Below, piece after piece: positions 23,059-31,328 of a stretch of DNA of 37,782 bases. A program made the translations under genes and the position numbers. Positions within the stretch are counted from its first letter, which is position 1, and each line of letters starts with the position of its first letter. Below the pieces are notes generated by a model that was not told where the DNA came from, did not search any database, and worked only from the letters and a program-made list of their open reading frames with translations. This DNA is from Colimorpha_A sp045533115 (GTDB taxonomy: Bacteria; Bacillota; Clostridia; Oscillospirales; CAG-272), in contig JAZSHF010000073.1 of the NCBI GenBank assembly GCA_045533115.1, positions 1-37,782 on the forward strand, in the 5' to 3' direction.

Positions 23059-23485
23059 ATCCAAGCTCCTTTCCAATATATTCCGCCGCTCCGCCGAGAT
23101 CCCCCTCGCCGTCGAGAGTGCCTGATATTATCCTCACGTTTTCCTTGTCCGAAGCGTCGAGCCTCAGCGTCAGAACGGCGTTCTTTATTCCGTATCGGCT
23201 TTCGGCAAGCGCTTCCATTTCGGCACATATTCTCTTTGACGCAAGATCGATGATAGCTTCAAATGCCTTAGAATCTCCGCTCGCCTCTTCATTCTTAAGG
23301 GAAACGTCGATGCTGGCTCTTTCACCCGATATTAGTCTAATTATCGGAAGCGAAAGGGCTGCACAGATTGATAGCGCACATACGAACGATATCTGTTTTT
23401 TTATACTCTCGTTTTCGGGCGAAAGCATTGAGATAACGGCGGCGCAGACAGACACGCTCATTACTGCAAAAAGTAATTCCTTCAT
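23036..23485 (-). CDS. spoIIIAF: Stage III sporulation protein AF
   Basis: A mother-cell membrane protein of the SpoIIIA channel complex. The 149-residue product has two N-terminal membrane helices (LLFAVMSVSVCAAVISML and QISFVCALSICAALSLPIIR) followed by a soluble domain that ends with ELGCEIGYEE, a placement typical for SpoIIIAF. ATG 23485 lies two bases after the spoIIIAE stop; a frame extending 93 nt further upstream overlaps spoIIIAE and is unlikely. The next gene, spoIIIAG, starts inside its end. SpoIIIAF is the least conserved of the eight proteins, and the call leans partly on position. Confidence 0.9.
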   Translation of the reverse strand: MKELLFAVMSVSVCAAVISMLSPENESIKKQISFVCALSICAALSLPIIRLISGERASIDVSLKNEEASGDSKAFEAIIDLASKRICAEMEALAESRYGIKNAVLTLRLDASDKENVRIISGTLDGEGDLGGAAEYIGKELGCEIGYEE

Positions 23486-23487
23486 AG

Positions 23488-24591
23488 CTAAACACTCGGT
23501 AATACCGATGCAAAAATTCCCATTGAAATAACGAATATAAGAGAGCTTGTGACGAGCATCGCGATAAGCATATCGCAAACGTAGCTGAAATCCCGCACGA
23601 CAGCACCCTTTACGCCCAAAATGTCGGAGATAAACGCGACGAACCTCAGGCAGATCTTAACGGCGAAAAGCTTTAAGAGCATCGGAAGGGTTGCCAGCGC
23701 GATCGCCGCGGCGATCAGAGCGCCTGCCGAGCTTTTGATCAGCGAGAGCCCGCTAAGATATGTTCCCGCCGCCTCCGAAAGCGCCGCACCGACTATCGGT
23801 ATCGACGTGCCGGATGCGAATTTGATGCTTCTTAGGAGGACGGTGTCCGACCCCTTGGCAATTACTGTCTGAAATGCCATTATGATGCAAAGCACGGTTG
23901 AAAGCAGCGATATTAAAAAAATAAATACCTTTTTTACTGATGCGACCATACGCGTAAGATCGATCCCCGATCCTTGTGAGAATGCAGACACTGCTGTAAA
24001 TCCGAGCGAAACTGCGATAAGTGGTGAGAGGACGCTTTTGCCTATCTCCTCGGTGAGCGCAAGGGCGGCGTTCAAAAACGTCGCATTTGCCGCCGCGGCG
24101 TTTACCTGTCCCGATGAAAGCGAAACTGCGGTCATTATCGGAAGCGAGGTTTTGATTACGCCGCTGATCACCTTGATCGTGCCGAGGCACTGATCTGTCA
24201 GCGGCTTCACTACCGAAATGCAGGAGGAACAAAGACAAACGCTTGAAGCGAATATCATTACTTTGCCGACCGTTTGGTTTTCATTTGATAATGAGGATAA
24301 AAGCGAGCATATCAGGACGGCGACGGTTAAGGACAGAACGAGCGGAGCGGTGTCGGAAAGTGCCGCTGAAAGCGATTTACCCAAAAAAGTGAAGAAAAAC
24401 GGCACGTCAAGAAGCTTGACCGCGCTTGTCCCGTCCTCTTTTTTGACCTCGTCCCCAAAATCCTCGGGTAAAAGCTCGCCGACACCGTTCGGAAGTGAGT
24501 CATATATATCCTTCAGCTCTCCCTCAGCATAGATCGGCATTGGCGGCATAAAAAGCAATATGACAAGAATTAGTATCGCTGCGGCTCTCAT
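23488..24591 (-). CDS. spoIIIAE: Stage III sporulation protein AE
   Basis: A polytopic membrane protein thought to form the export-gate-like core of the SpoIIIA channel. The 367 residues start with a cleavable-looking signal peptide (to about PIYAEG), then a short extracytoplasmic segment with SLPNGVGELLPEDF, and about eight membrane helices in the C-terminal two thirds, including LPIMTAVSLSSGQVNAAAA and ASGTSIPIVGAALSEAAGTY, which are family hallmarks. Its start overlaps spoIIIAD by ATGA, and spoIIIAF follows after two bases. Confidence 0.95.
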   Translation of the reverse strand: MRAAAILILVILLFMPPMPIYAEGELKDIYDSLPNGVGELLPEDFGDEVKKEDGTSAVKLLDVPFFFTFLGKSLSAALSDTAPLVLSLTVAVLICSLLSSLSNENQTVGKVMIFASSVCLCSSCISVVKPLTDQCLGTIKVISGVIKTSLPIMTAVSLSSGQVNAAAANATFLNAALALTEEIGKSVLSPLIAVSLGFTAVSAFSQGSGIDLTRMVASVKKVFIFLISLLSTVLCIIMAFQTVIAKGSDTVLLRSIKFASGTSIPIVGAALSEAAGTYLSGLSLIKSSAGALIAAAIALATLPMLLKLFAVKICLRFVAFISDILGVKGAVVRDFSYVCDMLIAMLVTSSLIFVISMGIFASVLPSV

Positions 24592-24974
24592 AAAAGAAGC
24601 TCCTTAATAAGCGAAAGGGTATCGGTTATGACGGGCAGGCAGATAAGAAGCATTTCGATCTTTCCGGCAAGCTCAACTCCGCTTGCTATTGAGCTTTCAC
24701 CCATATCACGGCAGATATTTCCGACGGTGTTCACAACGATTCCGATGCCGAGCGCCTTTAGCATTACCTTTCCGTAACCTGCTACGCCTGAATCCTTAAT
24801 AAGCTCGTTTATCGTTTGGACTGCATCCGAGAAGCCTCCGATAACTGCACCGAGGATCAGAAGCGATGAAAACACCGCGACGGCGGCGGCAACGCTTTTT
24901 GCCGTGCTTTTGAGCGTCATAGCGCAGATCGCGCCGATAAGCGCGCAACCGCAGAGCTTGAAAAGAAGTATCAT
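24588..24974 (-). CDS. spoIIIAD: Stage III sporulation protein AD
   Basis: A small polytopic membrane protein of the mother cell-forespore channel. The 128 residues form about four hydrophobic helices; the family segment GVAGYGKVMLKALGIG is present (about 64-79), and GNICRDMGESSIASGVELAGK is split here as NICRDMGESSIASGVE. It overlaps both spoIIIAC and spoIIIAE by four bases (ATGA), so the three hydrophobic proteins are translated as a chain. Size is normal. Confidence 0.94.
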   Translation of the reverse strand: MILLFKLCGCALIGAICAMTLKSTAKSVAAAVAVFSSLLILGAVIGGFSDAVQTINELIKDSGVAGYGKVMLKALGIGIVVNTVGNICRDMGESSIASGVELAGKIEMLLICLPVITDTLSLIKELLL

Positions 24975-25165
24975 AGCCCGAATATCGTTTTTATCGAAGA
25001 AATGAGTGTGCCAAGCTCCTTGACGAGCATAAGCAGCACTATGATAACGCCCGCTATCGAGACAAGCATCGACTGCTCGTCTCGCCCCGATTTGTTAAGT
25101 ATCTGACAAACGACGCTGACGATAAGTCCGACGCCTGCCGCCTTTAAGATCAAGCTTATGTCCAT
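24971..25165 (-). CDS. spoIIIAC: Stage III sporulation protein AC
   Basis: A 64-residue protein with two membrane helices, similar in size and pattern to spoIIIAC of other spore formers: LKAAGVGLIVSVVCQILNKS with the Gly-rich first helix, then KSGRDEQSML and a second helix (VSIAGVIIVLLMLVKELG). The sequence SGRDEQ in the loop is a family hallmark. It starts 20 nt after spoIIIAB and overlaps spoIIIAD by ATGA. It contributes to the membrane core of the channel complex. Confidence 0.94.
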   Translation of the reverse strand: MDISLILKAAGVGLIVSVVCQILNKSGRDEQSMLVSIAGVIIVLLMLVKELGTLISSIKTIFGL

Positions 25166-25185
25166 TTTTTGTCTTGTCCTCTCGT

Positions 25186-25668
25186 TCAGAGAAAGAGTAT
25201 TGCCGTCAAAGCTGAGACGGCACAGGAAAGGGATATCGAGAGCTTGGTTTTTGTCGGTAAGCCCTCGTTTATCCCCTCGTATTTCGTTTTGAGGTAGGTA
25301 AGATAGCTTTCACAAAGCGTCAGCTGCTCGTCATAGTAGCTTTTTCCAAGCTCTGACGCGAACTTTTCGCTCTCAAGCATAATATCTCGCCCAATACCGA
25401 GTCTTTCTCCGCTGTTTGTAAGAGCAAAAGACATTCCTTTGTTTTTGAGGTCATCGGTAAAACCCGTGGCATCAAGAAACGGATGGGTGAAGCCGTCGAA
25501 TATTTCGTCGAGGTTCTGACGGAAGCATTTTATCCGAGTCCTTATCCTTTCGGTGAGTAATATCAGCCCGAGAACGCTCTCCTTTTCGGTTTTGAGGGCG
25601 TTCACATAGGATAATCCAAAGCCGACTATTGAGAGTGACACAAGTGTGATTCCGACTGCGGTTATCAT
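25186..25668 (-). CDS. spoIIIAB: Stage III sporulation protein AB
   Basis: A mother-cell membrane protein resembling type II secretion GspF. The 160 residues have an N-terminal helix (ITAVGITLVSLSIVGFGLSY), a helical soluble core with LLTERIRTRIKCFRQNLDEI and the conserved Glu/Gly turn near SGERLGIGRD, and a C-terminal hydrophobic helix (SISLSCAVSALTAILFL). It starts in the stop of spoIIIAA (ATGA). As in other spore formers it presumably couples the ATPase SpoIIIAA to the membrane channel. Confidence 0.94.
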   Translation of the reverse strand: MITAVGITLVSLSIVGFGLSYVNALKTEKESVLGLILLTERIRTRIKCFRQNLDEIFDGFTHPFLDATGFTDDLKNKGMSFALTNSGERLGIGRDIMLESEKFASELGKSYYDEQLTLCESYLTYLKTKYEGINEGLPTKTKLSISLSCAVSALTAILFL

Positions 25669-26501
25669 AATGATTTCCTTTCCGATATATCAAAGGAGAA
25701 GCCCCGTCCCTCACGCCGTATTCCGACGTAGGCTGAAAATATTCCGCTTTCGTCGAGCTTCTTGAATACCTGACGGGATAAAAGTGAATCAAGTGACGGG
25801 GCGTGAGCGCTTGCGATAAGTGGCACGCCGAAGGATTGAGTTGACAGTATCGAATCCGCCTCCTCGGCTCCGAGCTCGTCACAGACGACGTACTGAGGCG
25901 ACATGGTGCGTACCGCAAGCTCGATTCCGACGCTCTTCGGATATGAAGTGTAAATATCGGCAATAGAGTGCCTGAACGCGTCGGGGCGGAATATCTCGTT
26001 TCGGCTGTCAATTACGGCGACGCGCTTAAGGAAGGGCGGGGAGGAAAGAGTTGACGCGATATCACGGAGCAAGGTCGTTTTACCGACTCCGGGAGGAGAA
26101 TAGAGAAGCATTCCGCCGTCCATCAACATAAGCCGCTTGCAAAGTCCGCTTCCTATCCCTGAGATAGTGCGCGGTATTCGTATTACAATAGACGTGACCG
26201 ACGTGACGCTCCCCTCGGAATATTTGCCGCAAACTCCGACTCGGCAGCCGTTGCTGAGCGGTATGTATCCCTCCGATATCGTTTTTTCAAAGGAATGAAG
26301 CGAGCCGCGGCAGAGATTGGATATCGTATGATTCATTTCCTCTGCTGTTACGGTATCACCGAGAAGTATGCTCTTTTCTCCGACCGTCAACGTTATCGGG
26401 CGGCTCACGGCGATCCTTATTTCGTTCAAGACCGAAAGGTCGTGCTTGCTTAATTGCTCCGATATCCTTTTTGGCAGACAATTCATTATTTCTTCCGTCA
26501 C
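25665..26501 (-). CDS. spoIIIAA: Stage III sporulation protein AA (ATPase)
   Basis: The cytoplasmic secretion-type ATPase of the SpoIIIA complex. The 278 residues contain Walker A YSPPGVGKTTLLRD (about 134-147), VIDSRNEI, and Walker B YVVCDELGAEEADSI. The likely start is GTG 26501, overlapping the stop of the SpoVB-like gene as GTGA with GGGAG upstream; ATG 26486 is a possible alternative. It leads the eight-gene block, but the operon appears to begin one gene earlier. In B. subtilis this operon is sigma-E controlled; I could not find a convincing sigma-E promoter upstream of either gene. Confidence 0.96.
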   Translation of the reverse strand: MTEEIMNCLPKRISEQLSKHDLSVLNEIRIAVSRPITLTVGEKSILLGDTVTAEEMNHTISNLCRGSLHSFEKTISEGYIPLSNGCRVGVCGKYSEGSVTSVTSIVIRIPRTISGIGSGLCKRLMLMDGGMLLYSPPGVGKTTLLRDIASTLSSPPFLKRVAVIDSRNEIFRPDAFRHSIADIYTSYPKSVGIELAVRTMSPQYVVCDELGAEEADSILSTQSFGVPLIASAHAPSLDSLLSRQVFKKLDESGIFSAYVGIRREGRGFSFDISERKSL

Positions 26502-28042
26502 GTTACTTCTCCCGATCCTTTTCTTGCTCCATTATATGGGATACGTTCCGCTTTTATTACCTTGTCCCTTGCCGCTTTCTCTCCGAAAATAATGGCAGTA
26601 TACACGAGGGTGCCGAGCAGGACGCCGACTGTTGCGCGAAGAACGGGACTTTGAGCCGCTCCCGCTATCGGCTTCGTCAGTAAAACGGATATGATGACGT
26701 AAATAATGGGCTTTGGCAGTGATTTCAAAAGTCCTGTTTTTTCGCCCGTTATTTTCTTAAGACGGTGAATTGAGAATGAGAAGTTTATAAGCTCGCTCAA
26801 AAGAATTACGGCAACGTAGCCCATTATTCCGACCTTTGGAACTAGAAAAAATACGCAAAGCACGCAGGATGCGGCGTCGATCACGTTAACCTTCATAGTG
26901 AATATCTGCTCGCCAAGTCCCTTGAGCATTGAATCGCAGACGTTGTCAAGGTACATTATCGGAATAAGAGGCGCCAGAATGTGAAGATAATATCCAACCT
27001 TGTCGCTGCCGTAAATTGCTTGACCGAGGTCGGAGCCGTAGGCAAGGATAAGTCCTGATGCGCCGACCGAGAAAATGAGGATTGCCCGAAGGATCTGCCG
27101 CATTTTGATAAGGATCTCACCTTTGTCGCCTCTTTCGTTTGCCTCTGCCATTTCAGGAACGGTAAGGGTTGAAAAGGAATATAAAAATGATGCGGGGAAG
27201 AATATTATCGGAAGCGCCATTCCGGTCAACACTCCGTAGGATGCCATTGACGCCCCGTAGGACAGGCCGCTTTTCCGAAGACCTCTCGGTATCAGTATGT
27301 GCTCAAGCGCGGTGAGCGCAGAACGCAAAAATGAGCTGATAGAAACGGGGAGTATAATGGACAGAACAGATGCCGATATCCCGCCTCGCGCAGCGTTTCG
27401 GCGGGGAAGCTTTTTGACTTCTCTTGAGCAAAGACCAAGCGAGATAATCACCGAAAATATGTCTGAGCAGACGTTTGCAAAAACAACGAGGAGTAGACAC
27501 GTTTCTGCGCGGTCTGCCATACCGTATATCAGCGCAAAGGTCACGAGCATCTTGAATAGCTGCTCTGTTATTTGTACAAGCGCTGTGTTTTTCGCCTTGC
27601 GAAGTGCGATGAAAAAGCCGTTTATGCAAGACGAGAGGGAAATGAACGGGATCCCGACCGACAGCATTTTAAGTAAATGCGAAGCGCTTTTGCTGCCGAG
27701 CCAGGATGCCGATATGTACGGCGACAGCAAAAAAAGAGCAATGGCAATAGGCAGAGAGGATAGTTGCGAGAACAATATGCATCTGACCAGCACTGCCCGA
27801 GGATTTCCGCGCCTTTTTTCCATTTCCTCAGCAACGAGTCGAGACGATGCAAGCGAGGTGCCGGCACTCGCAAGAACGAGGGCAGGGGAATATACTGACA
27901 TAACGAGCTGAAAAAGCCCCGTGCCGACCTCTCCGACTCGGGATGTTATGAATATATTGAAGCCGACACTGAGCGTGCGGAGTAAAAGAGACGCCGCGGT
28001 AAGTATCAGACCGTTATAGATGAATCGCCGTGCATTTTTCAT
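26498..28042 (-). CDS. SpoVB/MurJ-like polysaccharide flippase
   Basis: A polytopic membrane protein of the MOP/MATE exporter superfamily. The 514 residues form about 14 helices; the N-terminal pattern FIYNGLILTAASLLLRTLSV and the GLGEQIFTMKVNVIDA region resemble SpoVB and related lipid II or polysaccharide flippases. SpoVB acts in spore cortex synthesis, while MurJ serves vegetative wall growth. Its stop overlaps the spoIIIAA start (GTGA), so it is the first gene of the sporulation operon, which favours a SpoVB-type role. The start is ATG 28042 with GGAAAGGG upstream. No homologue-level distinction between SpoVB, YtgP and MurJ can be made by eye. Confidence 0.88.
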   Translation of the reverse strand: MKNARRFIYNGLILTAASLLLRTLSVGFNIFITSRVGEVGTGLFQLVMSVYSPALVLASAGTSLASSRLVAEEMEKRRGNPRAVLVRCILFSQLSSLPIAIALFLLSPYISASWLGSKSASHLLKMLSVGIPFISLSSCINGFFIALRKAKNTALVQITEQLFKMLVTFALIYGMADRAETCLLLVVFANVCSDIFSVIISLGLCSREVKKLPRRNAARGGISASVLSIILPVSISSFLRSALTALEHILIPRGLRKSGLSYGASMASYGVLTGMALPIIFFPASFLYSFSTLTVPEMAEANERGDKGEILIKMRQILRAILIFSVGASGLILAYGSDLGQAIYGSDKVGYYLHILAPLIPIMYLDNVCDSMLKGLGEQIFTMKVNVIDAASCVLCVFFLVPKVGIMGYVAVILLSELINFSFSIHRLKKITGEKTGLLKSLPKPIIYVIISVLLTKPIAGAAQSPVLRATVGVLLGTLVYTAIIFGEKAARDKVIKAERIPYNGARKGSGEVT

Positions 28043-28146
28043 TTTCTTATCCCTTTCCGCTAAAATTTTATGATATGGGACGACCTTTTTAGAACAGCGC
28101 TTAAATTAAAGCAAATGAAAGATAGGCAATCAAAAAAATCATTATG

Positions 28147-28180
28147 TGATGTTAAAACGGCATTTTCACATCATTTTTTA
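28147..28180. repeat. Inverted repeat with T tail in the spoVB-gdhA gap
   Basis: TGATGT(T)AAAA (28147-28157) mirrors TTTT(C)ACATCA (28163-28173), with one mismatch pair and a CGGCA centre, followed by TTTTTTA. It lies between two divergent genes, where a terminator is not expected; it could be an operator, the end of an unannotated small RNA, or chance. The rest of the 263-bp gap holds the gdhA promoter and AT-rich sequence. Confidence 0.45.
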
Positions 28181-28222
28181 CAAGTTTGACTCACAAAAGT
28201 TTCAAAAAAGTGCTTTATGCTA

Positions 28223-28251
28223 TTGACAAAGGTGAATGAAAATTGTATAAT
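28223..28251 (+). promoter_or_regulatory. Consensus promoter for gdhA
   Basis: A perfect TTGACA (28223-28228), 17-nt spacer, perfect TATAAT (28246-28251). The leader to ATG 28306 is about 48 nt and includes a small ACCGA/TCGGT hairpin (28273-28285) and an AGGAGG site at 28292-28297. Confidence 0.9.
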
Positions 28252-28305
28252 TAACCTATCTTTTTTTATTAACACCGAAAATCGGTTCTTCAGGAGGAAG
28301 AAATT

Positions 28306-29658
28306 ATGTCATTCACAAACGAATATCTTTCAAATGTGTACGAAAAGGTCGTACGCGACAATCCCGGTGAAACTGAGTTCCACCAGACTGTCAAGGAGGT
28401 TCTCGAGTCCATTCAGCCCGTTATCGATCAGCGTCCCGATCTCGTGGCTGCAGGCGTAGTCGACAGAATGGTTGAGCCGGAGAGAACTATTTCCTTCCGT
28501 GTTCCGTGGGTTGACGACAACGGCAACGTACAGGTAAACAAAGGTTATCGCGTTCAGTTTAACTCGGCTATCGGTCCTTATAAGGGCGGTATCCGTTTCC
28601 ATCCTTCTGTAAATCTTTCTATAATGAAGTTCCTCGGCTTTGAGCAGACCTTCAAGAACTCTCTTACCACTCTCCCTATGGGCGGCGGTAAGGGCGGTGC
28701 GAACTTCGACCCGAGAGGCAAGAGCGATAACGAGGTTATGCGCTTCTGCCAGTCCTTTATGACGGAGCTTTCGAAGCATATCGGCGCGGATACCGATGTT
28801 CCTGCGGGTGACATCGGCGTTGGCGCACGTGAGGTCGGATATATGTTCGGTCAGTATAAGCGTCTCCGCAACGAATTCACCGGCGTTCTTACCGGTAAGG
28901 GACTTTCCTACGGCGGTTCGCTCATCCGTCCCGAGGCTACCGGTTACGGTGCCGTTTACTACACTGTTGAAATGCTCAACCACTTTGGCGATGATATCAA
29001 GGGAAAGACCTTCGCTGTCTCGGGCTTCGGTAACGTTGCTTGGGGTACCGTTAAGAAGGTTACCGAGCTTGGCGGTAAGGTAGTTACTATCTCCGGCCCC
29101 GACGGATACGTTTACGACGAGGTCGGAATCAATACCGAAGAAAAGATCAACTATATGCTCGAAATGCGCGCATCCTGCCGTAACAGAGTTCAGGATTACG
29201 CTGATAAGTTCGGCGTGCCCTTCTACGCAGGCGAGAAGCCCTGGAGCGTAAAGGCAGACATTCTTATGCCTTGTGCAACGCAGAACGAGGTTGACGTTAA
29301 GGAAGCCGAGATGATCGTAAAGAACGGCGTTAAGTACTACGTTGAGGTCTCCAATATGCCTACTACCAACGAGGCGGTTGCATACCTTAAGGCAAACGGC
29401 GTTATCGTTGCTCCCTCGAAGGCAGTAAACGCGGGCGGCGTTGCTACGTCAGGACTTGAAATGTCGCAGAACTCTATGCGTTACGGCTGGACGGCAGAAG
29501 AGGTCGACGCAAAGCTTCACCAGATCATGAAGAACATCTTTGATGCTTCCGTCACCGCCGCTAACAAGTACGGTCTCGGTGACGACCTTGTAGCAGGTGC
29601 GAATATCGCCGGCTTCATTAAGGTCGCAGAAGCAATGCTCGCTCAGGGCGTTTGCTGA
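28306..29658 (+). CDS. gdhA: Glutamate dehydrogenase (probably NADP-specific)
   Basis: Interconverts 2-oxoglutarate plus ammonia and glutamate, the main route for ammonium assimilation when nitrogen is rich. The 450 residues fit the NADP-type hexameric family: NSAIGPYKGGIRFHPSVN with substrate-binding Lys, PMGGGKGGANFDPRGKS with the catalytic Lys, PAGDIGVGAREVGYM, and the nucleotide fold VSGFGNVAWGTV. ATG 28306 has a near-perfect AGGAGG site and a consensus promoter. Codon choice is strongly biased to a small set (many TTC, GGT, AAG), which suggests high expression. A strong terminator follows. Confidence 0.96.
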   Translation: MSFTNEYLSNVYEKVVRDNPGETEFHQTVKEVLESIQPVIDQRPDLVAAGVVDRMVEPERTISFRVPWVDDNGNVQVNKGYRVQFNSAIGPYKGGIRFHPSVNLSIMKFLGFEQTFKNSLTTLPMGGGKGGANFDPRGKSDNEVMRFCQSFMTELSKHIGADTDVPAGDIGVGAREVGYMFGQYKRLRNEFTGVLTGKGLSYGGSLIRPEATGYGAVYYTVEMLNHFGDDIKGKTFAVSGFGNVAWGTVKKVTELGGKVVTISGPDGYVYDEVGINTEEKINYMLEMRASCRNRVQDYADKFGVPFYAGEKPWSVKADILMPCATQNEVDVKEAEMIVKNGVKYYVEVSNMPTTNEAVAYLKANGVIVAPSKAVNAGGVATSGLEMSQNSMRYGWTAEEVDAKLHQIMKNIFDASVTAANKYGLGDDLVAGANIAGFIKVAEAMLAQGVC

Positions 29659-29671
29659 TAAACATAGATGT

Positions 29672-29699
29672 AAAACGGACACCGAAAGGTGTCCGTTTT
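29672..29699 (+). terminator. Intrinsic terminator after gdhA
   Basis: A 12-nt perfect inverted repeat (29672-29683 with 29688-29699), core CGGACACC, GAAA tetraloop, ending in a T run. Confidence 0.92.
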
Positions 29700-29731
29700 T
29701 GCTTCCGTCACATAAAAAACACTCTCGCGCC

Positions 29732-29760
29732 TTGATTTGTTAATATTGTTGTGTTATTAT
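29732..29760 (+). promoter_or_regulatory. Promoter for the foldase gene
   Basis: TTGATT (29732-29737), 17-nt spacer, TATTAT (29755-29760). It is 28 nt upstream of ATG 29789. Confidence 0.65.
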
Positions 29761-29788
29761 GTTAGATATAAAACATTTGGAGTGTATT

Positions 29789-31261
29789 ATGAAAAAAATA
29801 ATTGCGCTTATACTTGTGTCGGTCATGATGCTGGCAACCTTTATATCCTGCGATAAAAAAGAAGAGGGCAAGGTAGACCTCACGTCATTCGTCGTTGCGA
29901 AGACCGAGCATTACGAGGTTGACGGCGCGATGTACGCCTTCTTTCTTTACGACTTTGTCGGTCAGTATTCACAGTATCTTTACTACTATTACGGATACGA
30001 TCCGTATTCGTCTATTCGCGAGCAAACGACGGAATGCACTTTAAACGAGGAAAAGGATTGGTTCAAGTTCTTTTCCGATATGGCTAATTCGCAGGTAGAT
30101 CAGCTTCTTTCACAGTGCGAGGCGGCATATAACGCCTCCTACACCTTGACCGAGGATCAAGAGGCAGAGATAACAGATCATATTGCCGAGCTTCAGGCAA
30201 ATGCGGTTGAAAACGGCTACAAGGATCTTGACGCCCTCCTTGCCGAGTACTATGTAGAGGGAATCACCGTTGAAACCTATGAAAAGTGCATAACACTTCA
30301 GCAGCTCGCCTACAGCTATATGAACAAGGAGTCTGAGAAGATTGAATATACCGACGAGGATCTCGAGAAGTTCCGCGAGGATCATCCCGAGAAGTTCCTT
30401 ATGATAGACGTTATTCAGTACAGTTTCTTTGCACAGTACGATAGCTCCGCGACCGACGAGGAAAAGGAAGCGGCAGTAGCCGACGCGAAGGCAAGAGCCG
30501 AAAGCTTCGTTTCTCAGAACAAGACAGTTGATGCGGTAAAAAACGGCATAATAAAGCTTGAAAAGGACGGCGGAAACACCACCGCGTCCGACGCGGCAAT
30601 TATTGCAAAATACCTGCTTGATGCCGAGTATTACAGCGCTGAGGGCGCGGCTGACGATACCTATAAGCCCTATTACGAATGGGCTTATTCCGCTGACCGC
30701 AAGTCGGGAGATACCCTTGTTATAGAAGAACAATACAGCGACGGCGAAAAGTATTATACCGTTGCCTGTGTTGTAAACCCCGTATACTATTACGGTTATG
30801 CGACGAAGGACTGCAGACATATTCTTTTCTACGTTGACAACAACGAAACCGATAAGGATAAGCTTGCGGCTGCAAAGGCAGAGGCGCTTGCAAAGGCAAA
30901 TTCGATCCTTGACGAATTCAAGAGCGGGAGCATGACCGAGGACGACTTCAAGGCGCTCGAAACGAAGTGCCTGAATGACAAGAGCGCTATGGAGGCGACG
31001 GCATACTACAACGTCACCAAGGGTTATATGGTAGAGGAGTTTGAAAACTGGATCTACGGCGATAGAAAGCCGGGCGATTGCGAGATCGTCGAAACGACCT
31101 ACGGCTATCACGTTGTATTTTTTATCGGCGACGGTCTTCCCGCGTGGAAGGTAGACGCGCAGAGCGGATATATTTCCGAGATAATGACGGACTATCAGAA
31201 TCAGCTTATAGAAACCTATAAGGTTACATACGATACCGCGAATTTGAATAAGATACCTTGA
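29789..31261 (+). CDS. Parvulin-type foldase lipoprotein (PrsA/SurA-like)
   Basis: A membrane-anchored extracytoplasmic peptidyl-prolyl isomerase or folding chaperone. The 490-residue protein begins with a lipoprotein signal peptide whose lipobox is FISC (Cys21); Phe at position -3 is atypical, so lipidation is likely but not certain. A long helical chaperone region follows (about 40-330), rich in Asp, Glu and Tyr, then a parvulin-like domain starting at DCRHILFYVDNNE (about 351) with an internal coiled segment and ending at TTYGYHVVFFIGDG. I choose ATG 29789, with GGAG upstream; a frame 30 nt longer begins inside the promoter. Gram-positive PrsA proteins are the nearest functional analogue. 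Monocistronic, with its own promoter and terminator. Confidence 0.88.
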   Translation: MKKIIALILVSVMMLATFISCDKKEEGKVDLTSFVVAKTEHYEVDGAMYAFFLYDFVGQYSQYLYYYYGYDPYSSIREQTTECTLNEEKDWFKFFSDMANSQVDQLLSQCEAAYNASYTLTEDQEAEITDHIAELQANAVENGYKDLDALLAEYYVEGITVETYEKCITLQQLAYSYMNKESEKIEYTDEDLEKFREDHPEKFLMIDVIQYSFFAQYDSSATDEEKEAAVADAKARAESFVSQNKTVDAVKNGIIKLEKDGGNTTASDAAIIAKYLLDAEYYSAEGAADDTYKPYYEWAYSADRKSGDTLVIEEQYSDGEKYYTVACVVNPVYYYGYATKDCRHILFYVDNNETDKDKLAAAKAEALAKANSILDEFKSGSMTEDDFKALETKCLNDKSAMEATAYYNVTKGYMVEEFENWIYGDRKPGDCEIVETTYGYHVVFFIGDGLPAWKVDAQSGYISEIMTDYQNQLIETYKVTYDTANLNKIP

Positions 31262-31262
31262 T

Positions 31263-31288
31263 AAAAAGGCGGCTATGCCGCCTTTTTT
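31263..31288 (+). terminator. Intrinsic terminator after the foldase gene
   Basis: GGCGGC (31268-31273) pairs with GCCGCC (31277-31282) with a TAT loop and A5/T6 flanks. It comes just before the next promoter, whose -35 begins at 31290. Confidence 0.9.
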
Positions 31289-31289
31289 G

Positions 31290-31318
31290 TTGACATATTA
31301 CGGTAACGGTGGTATAAT
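31290..31318 (+). promoter_or_regulatory. Consensus promoter for the riboswitch operon
   Basis: A perfect TTGACA (31290-31295) and a perfect TATAAT (31313-31318) are separated by 17 nt. The start site would be near 31325, at the 5' edge of the riboswitch. Confidence 0.9.
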
Positions 31319-31328
31319 TTCTATTGTT

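Noticed and set aside
28043..28146. Sigma-E promoter upstream of the SpoVB-like gene
   Set aside because: CATATCAT and CATAAAAT resemble a sigma-E -10, but no ATATT-type -35 lies at a proper distance.
30110..31111. Long open frame (333 codons) on the minus strand opposite the foldase gene
   Set aside because: It lies wholly opposite a well-supported lipoprotein foldase gene with promoter, ribosome binding site and terminator; its Cys/Arg-rich, Val/Leu-heavy product shows no recognisable motif.
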